A stretch of 64,000 nucleotides of DNA. It comes from Desulfatibacillum sp. GTDB taxonomy: Bacteria > Desulfobacterota > Desulfobacteria > Desulfobacterales > Desulfatibacillaceae. A model generated the notes under the pieces. The model was not told the DNA's origin and did no database searches. It saw only the letters and a program-made list of their open reading frames with translations. This document shows positions 34,124 to 43,473 of the stretch, in pieces. The number at the start of each line of letters is the position of its first letter. The first letter of the stretch is position 1. Where the stretch lies: contig JAEINP010000010.1 of NCBI GenBank assembly GCA_016342355.1, positions 1 through 64,000 on the forward strand, given 5' to 3'. The position numbers and the translations under genes were made by a program.

Positions 34124-36130
34124 TTATACCGCCAAAGCGGATTCGTATCCTTCGCGTACGGCGTCGCCCAGGTTTCGGGTGGCTTTGGCGTCGCCCAAAA
34201 GCAGGACTTCCATGCCCTGATCCTTGAATTCATTGAACAAAGCGTTTACAGGAGCTGCGCCCACAGCCATGACCACGGTATCGGCGGGGATGGTTTCCTG
34301 GCCGTCCGGGGTTTCCACCACCACGCAGTCGTCCTTGATCTCCAGCAGTTTTGTCTGGGGCTTGAGGGTGATGCCGGATAGCTTGAGGCTTTTCATCAAA
34401 GACCATTTGCTGGTGCGGCCCACGTTGGTGGCCATTCTGTCCAACACGTCGATGACGGTGATTTTCCGAAGAGACTTATGGGACAGGGTTGCGAGAAAAT
34501 CCGGAGTTTCGGCCTGATGGTAAGTCAAGAAAGCCATGGCGGCCTCGTCCGGGGTGTCCATGCAGGCGATGGTATGGGCAGTTTCGCAGCCTGTGGCGCT
34601 GCCTCCGACAACCACCACGTTTTTGCCTATGTTGGCCACCTTGTCCTGGAGCAAATCCCAGGCTTCCACCACATGGGGCTTGTCAACGCCGGGGATGGGG
34701 ATGGAAATTGGTTTTGCGCCGGAAGCCACGGCAAGGACGTCGGGTTTTTGCTCCCGGATCATATCCGGGGTCAGCTCGGTATTGAGCAGCACCTTCACGC
34801 CATAATGGGCGATGCGGTCCGTGAGGCTTTGGAGAATCCTGCCGAATTCCTCTTTGCCCGTGGGCGCCATTGCCAGGATCAACTGGCCGCCCAGGCGGTC
34901 GCTCTTTTCATACAGGGTGACATCGTGACCCCGTTTCGCCGCAGTGAGGGCGAACTGCATGCCCGCCACGCCGCCCCCGGCCACCAGGATTTTTTTCGGG
35001 CTGTCCGTGGGGGTTTCCACCAATTGTTCTTCCAGCCCGCAACGGGGGTTGAGTATGCAACGCACAGGCTGGCCCCCGAACAGGATGTCAAAGCATCCCT
35101 GGTTGCAGGCAATGCAGGGGATGATCTCCCAGGTGCGTTTTTCCTTGATCTTGTTAGGAAGCTCCGGGTCGGCCAGCATGGGACGGCCCCAACAGATCAT
35201 GTCGCAGGCCCCGGAACGGAGCGCCTTTTCCGCCACGTCGGGATCGCCCAAACGGTTGGAGGCGATAACCGGTATGCCGACTTTTTCCTTAACGCCCCGG
35301 GCAAGGTACACATACGCGCCCGAAGGCACATTGGAGGTGAGCTGGGGGATGTTGGTTTCGTGCCAGCCGCCAGTGACGTTGATGTAGTCCACGCTTTCCT
35401 TTTCCGCCAAGGCGGCAAAGTCGGAAGACTCGACATTGGTGTGGCTGGCGGGCATAAAATCATTGCCCGAAATCCGGATGCCCACCACGAAGTCGTCGCC
35501 CACGGCCTTGCGGACTGCCTGAATGACTTCCCGGCCAAAGCGGGTGCGATTTTCAAAGGGGCCGCCGTATTCGTCCGTCCTCTTGTTGGTAAGGGGAGAA
35601 AGAAACTGGTTGATCAGGTATCCGGTGCAGGCCAGAATTTCCACGGCGTCGTAGTGGGCCGCCTTGACCCGGGCCGCGGAGTCGGCATAGGCCTTTATGG
35701 TGTTCTTGATGTCTTCCCTGGTCATCTCCCTGGGGGTTTCCCGGGTGATGTTGCTGGCGATGGGGGAAGGGGCGATGCTTGGCTGGCCTGTAAACATGGA
35801 ATGGGCGTAACGGCCCTGATGAAGCAGCTGACCCACGGTTTTGGTCTTGGTTTCAGCGTGGATCTGGTCGTTAAGCTCCCGCAGGGCGGGCACGTTGGAG
35901 TCGTCGTACAACCCCACCATAAAAGGAACGGACCCGGCGGGCTCCACGCCCAGAGGGCCAATGGTCATAAGGCCGATGCCGCCCCTGGCCCTTTCCAGGT
36001 AAAAGGCCTTCAGCCGGTCGTTCATGGTGTAATCCATGGTGTATAAAAGGCCCATGGCCGGCATCATGGTTCTGTTGCTGATTTCCAAGCCCTTGATAGT
36101 GATGGGCTCGAATAGTTTGATGTGCTCCAT
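34124..36130 (-). CDS. FAD/FMN/[4Fe-4S] enoate reductase, 2,4-dienoyl-CoA reductase-like
   Basis: 668 residues. The N-terminal TIM barrel is an old-yellow-enzyme domain (MPAMGLLYTMDY, LHQGRYAHS, GYLINQFLSPLTNKRTDEYGG). The [4Fe-4S] Cys cluster CIACNQGC followed by CILNPRC is near residue 340-365. The C-terminal half is an FAD/NAD fold with VAGGGVAGMQFALTAAKRG near 385 and VVVVGGSATGCETAH near 500. The whole plan is that of FadH. With the acyl-CoA dehydrogenase downstream, a role in unsaturated acyl-CoA metabolism is likely. GAGGGGTGA precedes the ATG. Confidence 0.9.
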   Translation of the reverse strand: MEHIKLFEPITIKGLEISNRTMMPAMGLLYTMDYTMNDRLKAFYLERARGGIGLMTIGPLGVEPAGSVPFMVGLYDDSNVPALRELNDQIHAETKTKTVGQLLHQGRYAHSMFTGQPSIAPSPIASNITRETPREMTREDIKNTIKAYADSAARVKAAHYDAVEILACTGYLINQFLSPLTNKRTDEYGGPFENRTRFGREVIQAVRKAVGDDFVVGIRISGNDFMPASHTNVESSDFAALAEKESVDYINVTGGWHETNIPQLTSNVPSGAYVYLARGVKEKVGIPVIASNRLGDPDVAEKALRSGACDMICWGRPMLADPELPNKIKEKRTWEIIPCIACNQGCFDILFGGQPVRCILNPRCGLEEQLVETPTDSPKKILVAGGGVAGMQFALTAAKRGHDVTLYEKSDRLGGQLILAMAPTGKEEFGRILQSLTDRIAHYGVKVLLNTELTPDMIREQKPDVLAVASGAKPISIPIPGVDKPHVVEAWDLLQDKVANIGKNVVVVGGSATGCETAHTIACMDTPDEAAMAFLTYHQAETPDFLATLSHKSLRKITVIDVLDRMATNVGRTSKWSLMKSLKLSGITLKPQTKLLEIKDDCVVVETPDGQETIPADTVVMAVGAAPVNALFNEFKDQGMEVLLLGDAKATRNLGDAVREGYESALAV

Positions 36131-36202
36131 GATATATCACCCCTCTGCTTGTGGTTGGAAAGCTCAAACCGGTACTGCTGGTCTGTCCTTTAAATGCATG
36201 AT

Positions 36203-36817
36203 TTAGGCTGGCATGGCATCCGCCGTGATGCCAAAACCCCTGAAAATAAACTCCTCCATGACCCCCGCGATTTCATCCACCGAAAGCTGCCCGCTGGGGG
36301 AATACCACATGGGTATCCAGTTCATGGTTCCCAAAGCGGCAAAGGCGGATATGCGCCAGTCCTTGCAATGGATAAGCCCCGCTTCCATGCCTTCCTTGAT
36401 GAGCCTCTGTACGCAGTCCAGAATCTGGTCCCGTTTTTCCATGACCTGGGGCCGCATTTTCTTGGGCAAAAAGCGGGTTTCCATCCGGTAGGACGCCAGA
36501 ACTTCATCCCGGGTGGCTATGACCACCAGGTTTCGGATGGCCTTTTTCAGTTTTTCCAAAGCCGAATCCCCGGAGGCCAGGACCTTTTCCAAGGCGTCCA
36601 CGGCCTGGGTCATGGCCTCCATATGCAACTGAAAAAGGATGTCGTCCTTGCTTTTTATGTAATGATACAGGCTGGCTTTGGACAATTGGAGTTTGGAGGC
36701 GATTTCTTCCAGGGACACTTGTCCGAAGCCCTTTTGGGCGAACAGTTTGGCTGCGTTTTCAAGAATTTGTTTTTGTTTATCGTTGTATCTCTGTTGTCTG
36801 TAGGAAATTTCTGTCAT
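36203..36817 (-). CDS. TetR/AcrR-family transcriptional regulator
   Basis: 204 residues from the ATG at 36817; a GTG at 36832 is an alternative start. The helix-turn-helix covers about residues 14-60 (KQILENAAKLFAQKGF, VSLEEIASKLQLSKASLYHYIKSKDDI). The C-terminal half is a typical helical effector domain, with MNWIPMWYSPSGQL as in fatty-acid responsive repressors. It is 72 bases upstream of the dienoyl-CoA reductase gene on the same strand. A promoter with a palindrome lies just upstream. Confidence 0.88.
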   Translation of the reverse strand: MTEISYRQQRYNDKQKQILENAAKLFAQKGFGQVSLEEIASKLQLSKASLYHYIKSKDDILFQLHMEAMTQAVDALEKVLASGDSALEKLKKAIRNLVVIATRDEVLASYRMETRFLPKKMRPQVMEKRDQILDCVQRLIKEGMEAGLIHCKDWRISAFAALGTMNWIPMWYSPSGQLSVDEIAGVMEEFIFRGFGITADAMPA

Positions 36818-36832
36818 GCAGGCATTTTCCAC

Positions 36833-37210
36833 CTCTGTTTGATTTTCGACTCTGGTTCGAAACTCTAAAGAAAACCGGATCGCCTGTCAAGTGCTGAAGG
36901 GGCTGAAAATGAAAAGGCCGAGGAATTTTTCATCTTTAAAAACCCGCCCCTTTTCTATATGCTTGGTTGAGATTTTTTCCAATTCCGCCATTTTGTGGTA
37001 ATCTATCTTTGAGGTCCTGCGGGATGGGCGTAAGAATTTCGCCCGGTTGCGCCATAGATGGGGCTGTTGTGCGATGCGGCTAACTTTTCAGGGACAGTTG
37101 AAAAAAATCAGCCGTATTTTCCGCAAACAATCATTCCGCAAGGGCACCCTTCGCCTTGCTGGCGTTTCCTGATGAAAACAATCCTCTAACCCATTGGCAA
37201 AGGGGGACGT
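36833..37210. other. Divergent intergenic region
   Basis: Contains the minus-strand promoter above and about 300 bases ahead of the DUF2339 gene, where I see no ORF or strong promoter. AAAGGGGGA at 37199-37207 is the ribosome site for the GTG at 37211. Confidence 0.4.
36862..36890 (-). promoter_or_regulatory. Promoter of the TetR / dienoyl-CoA reductase / ACAD operon
   Basis: On the minus strand TTGACA (36885-36890), a 17-base spacer and TAGAGT (36862-36867). A TTTCGA-N7-TCGAAA inverted repeat at 36844-36862 covers the start site and is a candidate operator. Confidence 0.5.
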
Positions 37211-40123
37211 GTGGTAATTTTTCTGGGTCTTTTTTTAGGCATCCTGTTCATGGCGACCGGTGGCGTCCTGGGATATTTCATAGGCATGGAAATTTTTCGG
37301 GCCGGCCCTGGCCTTGCCATCCTGGGCGGCATGGCCGGCTTTGGATTGGGAGCCTATGTGGGAACGGCCATCGGTCGGGTGTCCGGGCTGATGGACAAAG
37401 TCAAAAACCTGGAAGCCAGGATAAGCCGGATGCAGGCCAAACTGGATTCCCTTCCCTCGGGGGAAGCAAAGGAAGCCCCTGCCATGGGCGCCAAGGCTTC
37501 GATCTACACGGCCCGGCCCCAGGAAAAACCCTCGCCTTATGAAAAGGCCGATGACACACAAGCCAAGCAGGAAAGAATTATCCCCTCGCCAGTTACCGGC
37601 TCTTCAGCCCATGATAATTCTCAGGCTGAAGCACACACGGGACCGGTTCCGGCAAAAACGCCCGAGCATACGACCACCCCACCGCCTTTGCCGCCCAGGC
37701 CTCCGGTTTACCAAAGACCTATTTCCCCCAATGCCCGGCCAAACCCGGTAGAGCAGGGCATGGAGTTCGCGGGGACGTTTATCAGGAATTTTTTCACCAC
37801 AGGGAATGTGGTGGCCCGGATCGGTGTGATTGTCCTGTTTTTCGGGGTGGCCTTTTTGTTGAAATACGCCTCAACCCAGTATCATGTAAGCATTGAATAC
37901 CGTTTCATTGGAGTGGCGATTTTCGCCATGGTCCTGACCGGGCTGGGTTTTCGGCTGCGTGAAAGCAAAAGGGTTTTTGCTCTGCTTCTCCAGGGCGGCG
38001 GCATAGGCATCCTGTATATGACCGTATATTTTGCAGCCAAGCCATACAACCTGATTCCATTGGTAATGGCATTCGGGCTCATGGTTTTGCTGGTGGGCCT
38101 TTCCGGGGCGGTGGCGGTTTTCCAGAATGCCCGGGCCACGGCATTCATGGGGATGGTGGGCGGATTTCTGGCGCCGGTGCTTACGTCTTCGGGCGCGGGA
38201 CAGCATGTCATTTTATTTTCCTATTACGCCATTCTTGGAGTGGGTATTTTAGGTGTGTCCTGGTATAAATCGTGGCGAGAGTTGAACCTGTTGGGCTTTA
38301 TTTTCACCTTTGGAGTGGCCAGCCTGTGGGGGGCCAACAACTACCGTCCCGAGCTTTTTGCCTCCACCGAGCCCTTTTTGATTTTGTTTTTCGTATTTTA
38401 CGAAACCATCGCCGTGTTGTACGCCTTGCGTCAGCCCCTACATTTAAAGGGCTTTGTGGACGGCACCCTGGTGTTTGGCACGCCCATTGTGGTTTTCGCA
38501 TTCCAGGCCGTGATGGTGAAGCATATTGAATATGGTCTGGCCTATTCGGCCCTGGGCGCCAGCATTTTTTACCTGATTCTCACCAAAGCCCTGTGGCGCA
38601 AACAAATACCGGGGATGCAGGTGCTTACGGAATCCTTTTTGTCTTTGTGCGTGGTGTTTGTGAGCCTTGCCATTCCTTTGGGATTGAGCGGCAAATGGAC
38701 TTCGGCCATATACGCATTTGAAGGGGCCGGGCTGATTTGGATCGGCCTTAGGCAAAACCGGCTGCTGGCCCGGAGTTTCGGGTTGCTGCTCCAACTGGGA
38801 GCGGGTATATTTTTCATTAATTCCCTCGGTCATATCAGGGATATAACGCCGGTGTTCAACAGCAACTTTTTGGGTTTTGTGTTTATTGCCCTTGGCGGGC
38901 TTTTTGCGTCCTACTTCCACTATAAAAGCCGAAAAAAAGTTTATGCGTCCGAAAAGCCCCTGCATTTTCTTTTCCTGGCATGGGGTGTTATTTGGTGGCT
39001 GGCCGGAGGATTGAGGGAGGCGGAGCTTGCCATACCCCACTCGGTGGATTACTGGGAGGCCGCTTCCTATGTAGCCAATATCAGCCTGCTGTTTGTTACA
39101 GTGACTGCCCTGACCATGCATTTTCTGATTAAAAAACTGGATTGGAAAGCCATGGGTTACGCCCTGGTTGGTTTTGTTCCTGCCCTGGCCTTGTTTTTCT
39201 GGAACGGGCTTGGCAACGGTTTTTATGACGGCAGCCCCCTGGAGAAACTGGGGTGGGCTGCATGGCCTGCAAGCCTTGCGGCTGCATATTTCATTTTAAA
39301 GCAGCACGAAAAACAGGCGCCGGAAAAAGCCGCCAAGCTATGGCATGCCATGGGCTTTTGGATTGTGGCGGCCCTGGCCGCCGCCCAGATATCCTGGGGC
39401 CTGGATGCGCTGGTGGATGGAAGCAAGGTGTGGCCGTTCATTGCATGGGGTTTGATCCCCGCCCTGTTTGCAGGGCTTTTATTGCAAAAAGGCGACAGCT
39501 TGGGCTGGCCTGTGGCGTGGGACCGGAAGTTTTACAAGGGCGTTGTGTTGGGGCCGGTGTTGGCGTTCTGCCTGCTGTGGTGCATCGTTGCAATTGTGCA
39601 TCCTGGAGACCCCGCCCCCCTGCCCTATCTGCCCCTGATCAACCCTTTGGAAATCATCCAGGGTTTTGTGCTGCTTGTTTTGATGAAAGCGGCTTATGAT
39701 GTGAAAAAGGCCCCTGGAAAAATAGCGGACGACGCGTCTTTCAGAATGCTTGTGTTCGGCCTGTTATGGTTGCTGGTTTTTATGGTCAGTAATGCGGTCC
39801 TGGCCCGGGCTGTCCATTATTACGCCCACATTCCATTTTCCCGATTGGGTTCCTCCATGCTGTTCCAGATGGCCTTGTCCCTGTTCTGGACATTATGGGC
39901 AATGGCGGTAACGGGAATCGCAAGCAAAAAAAGCTGGCGGCCTGTTTGGTTTGCAGGAGCCGCATTGATAGGTATTGTGACCCTAAAACTCCTGTTTGTG
40001 GACCTCTCCCACTCCGGCGCGCTGTGGAGGGTGGGCTCCTTTATTGGAACGGGAATTCTCATGTTGGTTATTGGCTATACTGCGCCGTTGCCTCCCCAAA
40101 GAGTAGAAGAAGGATCTCCATGA
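37211..40123 (+). CDS. DUF2339 multi-span membrane protein
   Basis: 970 residues from a GTG with AAAGGGGGA upstream. One N-terminal glycine-rich hydrophobic stretch, then a soluble linker (about 60-185) with a short coiled coil and a Pro-rich part. More than twenty membrane spans follow, with the DUF2339 hallmark TGNVVARIGVIVLFFGVAFLLKYA near 195 and LLQGGGIGILYMTVYFA near 257. It overlaps the next gene by ATGA; DUF2339 and DUF3999 genes are commonly paired. Function is unknown; an envelope role is inferred. Confidence 0.85.
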   Translation: MVIFLGLFLGILFMATGGVLGYFIGMEIFRAGPGLAILGGMAGFGLGAYVGTAIGRVSGLMDKVKNLEARISRMQAKLDSLPSGEAKEAPAMGAKASIYTARPQEKPSPYEKADDTQAKQERIIPSPVTGSSAHDNSQAEAHTGPVPAKTPEHTTTPPPLPPRPPVYQRPISPNARPNPVEQGMEFAGTFIRNFFTTGNVVARIGVIVLFFGVAFLLKYASTQYHVSIEYRFIGVAIFAMVLTGLGFRLRESKRVFALLLQGGGIGILYMTVYFAAKPYNLIPLVMAFGLMVLLVGLSGAVAVFQNARATAFMGMVGGFLAPVLTSSGAGQHVILFSYYAILGVGILGVSWYKSWRELNLLGFIFTFGVASLWGANNYRPELFASTEPFLILFFVFYETIAVLYALRQPLHLKGFVDGTLVFGTPIVVFAFQAVMVKHIEYGLAYSALGASIFYLILTKALWRKQIPGMQVLTESFLSLCVVFVSLAIPLGLSGKWTSAIYAFEGAGLIWIGLRQNRLLARSFGLLLQLGAGIFFINSLGHIRDITPVFNSNFLGFVFIALGGLFASYFHYKSRKKVYASEKPLHFLFLAWGVIWWLAGGLREAELAIPHSVDYWEAASYVANISLLFVTVTALTMHFLIKKLDWKAMGYALVGFVPALALFFWNGLGNGFYDGSPLEKLGWAAWPASLAAAYFILKQHEKQAPEKAAKLWHAMGFWIVAALAAAQISWGLDALVDGSKVWPFIAWGLIPALFAGLLLQKGDSLGWPVAWDRKFYKGVVLGPVLAFCLLWCIVAIVHPGDPAPLPYLPLINPLEIIQGFVLLVLMKAAYDVKKAPGKIADDASFRMLVFGLLWLLVFMVSNAVLARAVHYYAHIPFSRLGSSMLFQMALSLFWTLWAMAVTGIASKKSWRPVWFAGAALIGIVTLKLLFVDLSHSGALWRVGSFIGTGILMLVIGYTAPLPPQRVEEGSP

Positions 40124-41505
40124 AAAAAATATTTGCGATAGCAGCGGTATTCCTGCTGGCCCTGGCCGCCAATGGCTTATGCCAGCCCAAACCAGATGAC
40201 TTTGCTTACGGGATCGCCCTCACCACCCCGGGCGATTCTGCCATCTACCGGTTTGAGATTCCTGAAATGGTTTATAAGTGGGTGATCAGTCCTTCCCTCA
40301 AAGACGTCAGGGTGTTTAACGGCGGCGGCCAAGTGGTTCCCCATACCTTATTAAACAGCCCTCCCCTGATAAAAAGTTTGAAACCTGTGTACACGGAGAA
40401 AAACGCGCCCATGTTTCCCGTGTTCGCCGCATCGGATGGCCGGGAGGGTTCCATGAACATCCATATTGAAACCAGCGCCACAGGGGCGGTGGTGGACATC
40501 GCCGGAGCTGCGCCGGAAGACGGGGACACCTATGTGTCCTACTACATTCTGGACATGTCCTCCTTCAGGGAGAACCTGGAGTTATTGGCGCTGGACTGGT
40601 CTCACGGAGAAAACGGGTTTGTCACCAAGGTGGATGTGTTCGCCAGCTCCAACCTGTCGGACTGGCGCAGGATCGCCAGGGATGCAGCCCTGACAGACAT
40701 GAGCTTTGGGGAGCATAAATTGTTTCGCAACACAATTGAATTGCCGGGAAGAAGGGACAAGTACCTGAAAATCACATGGCCCAAGGGCCGGGACGGGGCT
40801 GTCCTGAAAAAGGTTACGGCAAGGTTTCGCAAGGAACGTAAAACCGTGACCAAAGCCCCCCGGTCAAGAACCATGGATCTTCAGGCCGCCTTGGGGGAAC
40901 CCCGGGAATATTTATTCCGCAGCCCCGGATTGTTGCCGGTGAATAAAATCCAGGTGATCCTTCCCCAGAAAAACACGCTGGTAAAGGCCAGCCTGTATAA
41001 TCGGTCTTCAGAAAAAGATCCCTGGAGCCAGGTCTATTCCGGCCTGATTTACGACCTCACGGTGGATGGAACCCGGCTGGCAAACGACGACATTGTGTTC
41101 CTTCCCCAAAGTAAGCCCTATTGGAGGCTTGTGGTGGATCAGGGAGAAGGGGGAATGGGCCCCGGGCTGCCGGTTTTTAAAATCGGGTACAGCCCCCATA
41201 CCCTGTGTTTTGTGGCCCAGGGCGAGCCGCCTTTTGTTCTGGCCTTTGGCAGCGCCACGCACAACCAGGGCGACGCCCTGGTTGACCCGCTGCTGTCGGG
41301 CCTGTCCCTGGATAAAATGCCTGACCTCATCAAGCCTGCCCAGCTTGGCCCGAAGCATGAACTGGGTGGAGAAAACGCCCTGAAGGCCCCCAAGAAGCCC
41401 CTGCCTTTAAAACGCATCGCCTTGTGGGCGATCCTGTGTCTGGGGGTTTTCGCCGTGGGATTCATGGCCTGGAGGCTGTTCCGTCAACTGCCGGAACAAA
41501 AATAG
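40120..41505 (+). CDS. DUF3999-family exported protein
   Basis: 461 residues from the ATG at 40120, which overlaps the DUF2339 stop; the frame is open upstream only through that gene. Signal peptide 1-21 (ends NGLCQ). The DUF3999 domain follows with DFAYGIALTTPGDSAIYRFEIP and VSYYILDMSS, and GYSPHTLCFVAQGEPPFVLAFGSA near 365. A single C-terminal span (about 435-452) ends in a basic tail, so the bulk is periplasmic. It probably works with the DUF2339 protein. Confidence 0.83.
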   Translation: MKKIFAIAAVFLLALAANGLCQPKPDDFAYGIALTTPGDSAIYRFEIPEMVYKWVISPSLKDVRVFNGGGQVVPHTLLNSPPLIKSLKPVYTEKNAPMFPVFAASDGREGSMNIHIETSATGAVVDIAGAAPEDGDTYVSYYILDMSSFRENLELLALDWSHGENGFVTKVDVFASSNLSDWRRIARDAALTDMSFGEHKLFRNTIELPGRRDKYLKITWPKGRDGAVLKKVTARFRKERKTVTKAPRSRTMDLQAALGEPREYLFRSPGLLPVNKIQVILPQKNTLVKASLYNRSSEKDPWSQVYSGLIYDLTVDGTRLANDDIVFLPQSKPYWRLVVDQGEGGMGPGLPVFKIGYSPHTLCFVAQGEPPFVLAFGSATHNQGDALVDPLLSGLSLDKMPDLIKPAQLGPKHELGGENALKAPKKPLPLKRIALWAILCLGVFAVGFMAWRLFRQLPEQK

Positions 41506-41539
41506 TTTGAAGTTTAAAGACAAATAAGGAGACATTGTC

Positions 41540-42667
41540 TTGAAAGATAAAAATGCAACCGCCCATTTAGAGGAAACAACCGCCCAATTTGCGACAAAGA
41601 ATATTGCTCCCGCCCTGGTGTACAAGGCCCCGGAGTTTCCCCGGAGCCTGTGGCGGGACATGGGAAAAGCCGGGATTCTTGGCGTGGGCCTTCCCAAGGA
41701 GTTCGGGGGCCAGGGAGGCGGGTATCCGGAAATTGCCCAATGCGGCAGGGCGCTGGTGGCGTCCGGCCATTGTTTGGGCTTGGCGGTTTCCTGGATGCTG
41801 CACCTTGTGTCGGCCAGATATTTGATTTGGGGCATGGGTTCTGACGAGCAAAAAGCGGAGCTGCTTCCCAAAATGGCCCGGGGGGAGTTCACCATGTCCC
41901 TTTCCATTTCCGAACCCAAGACCGGCGCCCATCCCAAGCACATGAAAACCAAGGCTATCCCCGCAGATGGGGGATATTCCATTACCGGGGAAAAGGCCTA
42001 TCTCACCAACGGCCCCATTGCGGACATGTACGCGGTCATCGCCGTTACCGAAGAATTGGACGACAAAAAGCAGTTCACCGCTTTTCTAACTCCCCGGGAA
42101 ACCCCGGGCTTGGTGGCGGGGGAAAGCATGGACCTGGGTTTTTTCAGGCCGTCCCCCCACGGGGGCATCACCCTGGACCAGTGTTTGGTTTCCTCGCATG
42201 CGGTTTTGGGCCCCTTCAACGAGGCCTATCCAAAAATCGTGAAGGCCTTCCGGGATACGGAGGACATTCTCATGATGGGGCCGGTTTGCGGTGGGCTGGA
42301 ACGCATCGGGTCGCTCCTTGCCATGCATTTGGAGGAGGCCGGGAATGCTTCGGACAAAAAACTGGAAGCCCTGGGGCTTTTTCTGTCACTGACCAAGGGA
42401 CTCTACACACTGGCTTTGCATGGGGCGGAAAAGCTGGAAGCGGAGTCCAAGGACCCGGACCTTGCCATGATACCTGTCGCGTTTCGTTATATGTCCAGGC
42501 AGGCATTGGAGACCGCCCAATCCATATTGGACGGCATTGCAGTGGCGGAAGACAGCGAACTGGCCATATTGCTCAATGACCTGATTTTTTCAGGCCGCAT
42601 TGCAGGCAATGTTTCTAAAATCAAACAAAAAATGATGGGAAAGGCGGCTTTGAACAAACAGCCATAA
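41540..42667 (+). CDS. Acyl-CoA dehydrogenase-like protein, divergent
   Basis: 375 residues from a TTG with AAGGAGA seven bases upstream. The N-terminal and middle domains are recognisable: LGVGLPKEFGGQGGGYPE near 49, MSLSISEPKTGAHPKH near 115, ITGEKAYLTNGPIADMYAV near 146. The C-terminal domain lacks the YEGT-type catalytic Glu motif and the GGxG block. So it may be inactive as a dehydrogenase, or use another base. It stands alone after the DUF3999 gene. Confidence 0.75.
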   Translation: MKDKNATAHLEETTAQFATKNIAPALVYKAPEFPRSLWRDMGKAGILGVGLPKEFGGQGGGYPEIAQCGRALVASGHCLGLAVSWMLHLVSARYLIWGMGSDEQKAELLPKMARGEFTMSLSISEPKTGAHPKHMKTKAIPADGGYSITGEKAYLTNGPIADMYAVIAVTEELDDKKQFTAFLTPRETPGLVAGESMDLGFFRPSPHGGITLDQCLVSSHAVLGPFNEAYPKIVKAFRDTEDILMMGPVCGGLERIGSLLAMHLEEAGNASDKKLEALGLFLSLTKGLYTLALHGAEKLEAESKDPDLAMIPVAFRYMSRQALETAQSILDGIAVAEDSELAILLNDLIFSGRIAGNVSKIKQKMMGKAALNKQP

Positions 42668-42709
42668 AGGCGGAATATTCAAAAATCCAGCGAACTCGGA
42701 GGGGGAATA

Positions 42710-43108
42710 ATGCAGACGCACAAGGCCTTGGCAGTACTGCAGATCATGACCGGAGTGGGGATCATCCTGTTTTGGATCGCTTTTTTCACCGTGGGGCTTG
42801 CCCCGGCAAACCCGCCGGACGGCTATTTTGCCTTTGAACACTCTTTTCCCTTGCCGGACGGGGTGCTTTGTTTGTGCCTGATCGCCTCGGGGGTGATGCT
42901 GTTGAAAGGCGCCCGGTCAGGCAGGGTCCTGGGGCTCATGGGGGCGGGGGGACTCATGTTTTTGGGCCTGCTGGATTTTTCCTTCAACATCCAAAACGGA
43001 ATGTACGCCATGGGCCTGTCCGAATCCCTGCCCAATATGCTCATCAACGGCTGGTGCGTTGGCTTGGGCGCCGTCTTGGCTTTGCGGCTGGGAAGGGAGA
43101 CCGCATAA
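42710..43108 (+). CDS. Small four-span membrane protein
   Basis: 132 residues with four hydrophobic segments (about 8-30, 50-66, 72-92 and 107-126). GGAGGGGG precedes the ATG. No motif that I recognise. It follows the divergent acyl-CoA dehydrogenase by 42 bases and may be co-transcribed. Confidence 0.6.
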   Translation: MQTHKALAVLQIMTGVGIILFWIAFFTVGLAPANPPDGYFAFEHSFPLPDGVLCLCLIASGVMLLKGARSGRVLGLMGAGGLMFLGLLDFSFNIQNGMYAMGLSESLPNMLINGWCVGLGAVLALRLGRETA

Positions 43109-43243
43109 ATCCGGAAATTTCTCTTTCCAAGGCAAAAAATCAGGGTTTTTGAGTCTTTTGGCAACGTCCCGCATTTTTTTTGGATTTACAGAAAAACAAA
43201 TAGACTATCCTGTGATACCAAGTTGCGTTCACAAAAGTAGATT

Positions 43244-43336
43244 CGAATTAGGGGGACACGACTCTTATCTCTTGAAGTAGCGATAATAGTTAATAAAATT
43301 AAGTGGTTGAGATAAAGATCGTGTCCCCCCAATTCG
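43244..43336. mobile_element. MITE-like inverted-repeat element
   Basis: Arms 43244-43271 and 43309-43336 match at 24 of 28 positions when inverted; each contains GGGGGACACGA. The 37-base centre is AT-rich. The GGGGGACACG/CGTGTCCCCC termini are of the type seen next to Y1/IS200-like transposases. No transposase is inside. The rest of the 43109-43473 gap holds nothing else that I recognise. Confidence 0.55.
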
Positions 43337-43473
43337 TGGAACTTACTCAGTTAATAGCAATTTTGTATAAAACAGCAATGGGGCTGTTGGAATGGTTTTT
43401 CCGGCAGCCCCATTTATATTGTTTCGTCCGGCCAGGACCAATACACGCAGTCCTGAACTTGGCTGATAGCCTT

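Noticed and set aside
34478-36046. Plus-strand ORF of 522 codons
   Set aside because: Antisense of the FadH-like gene. The real gene has all its cofactor motifs on the minus strand.
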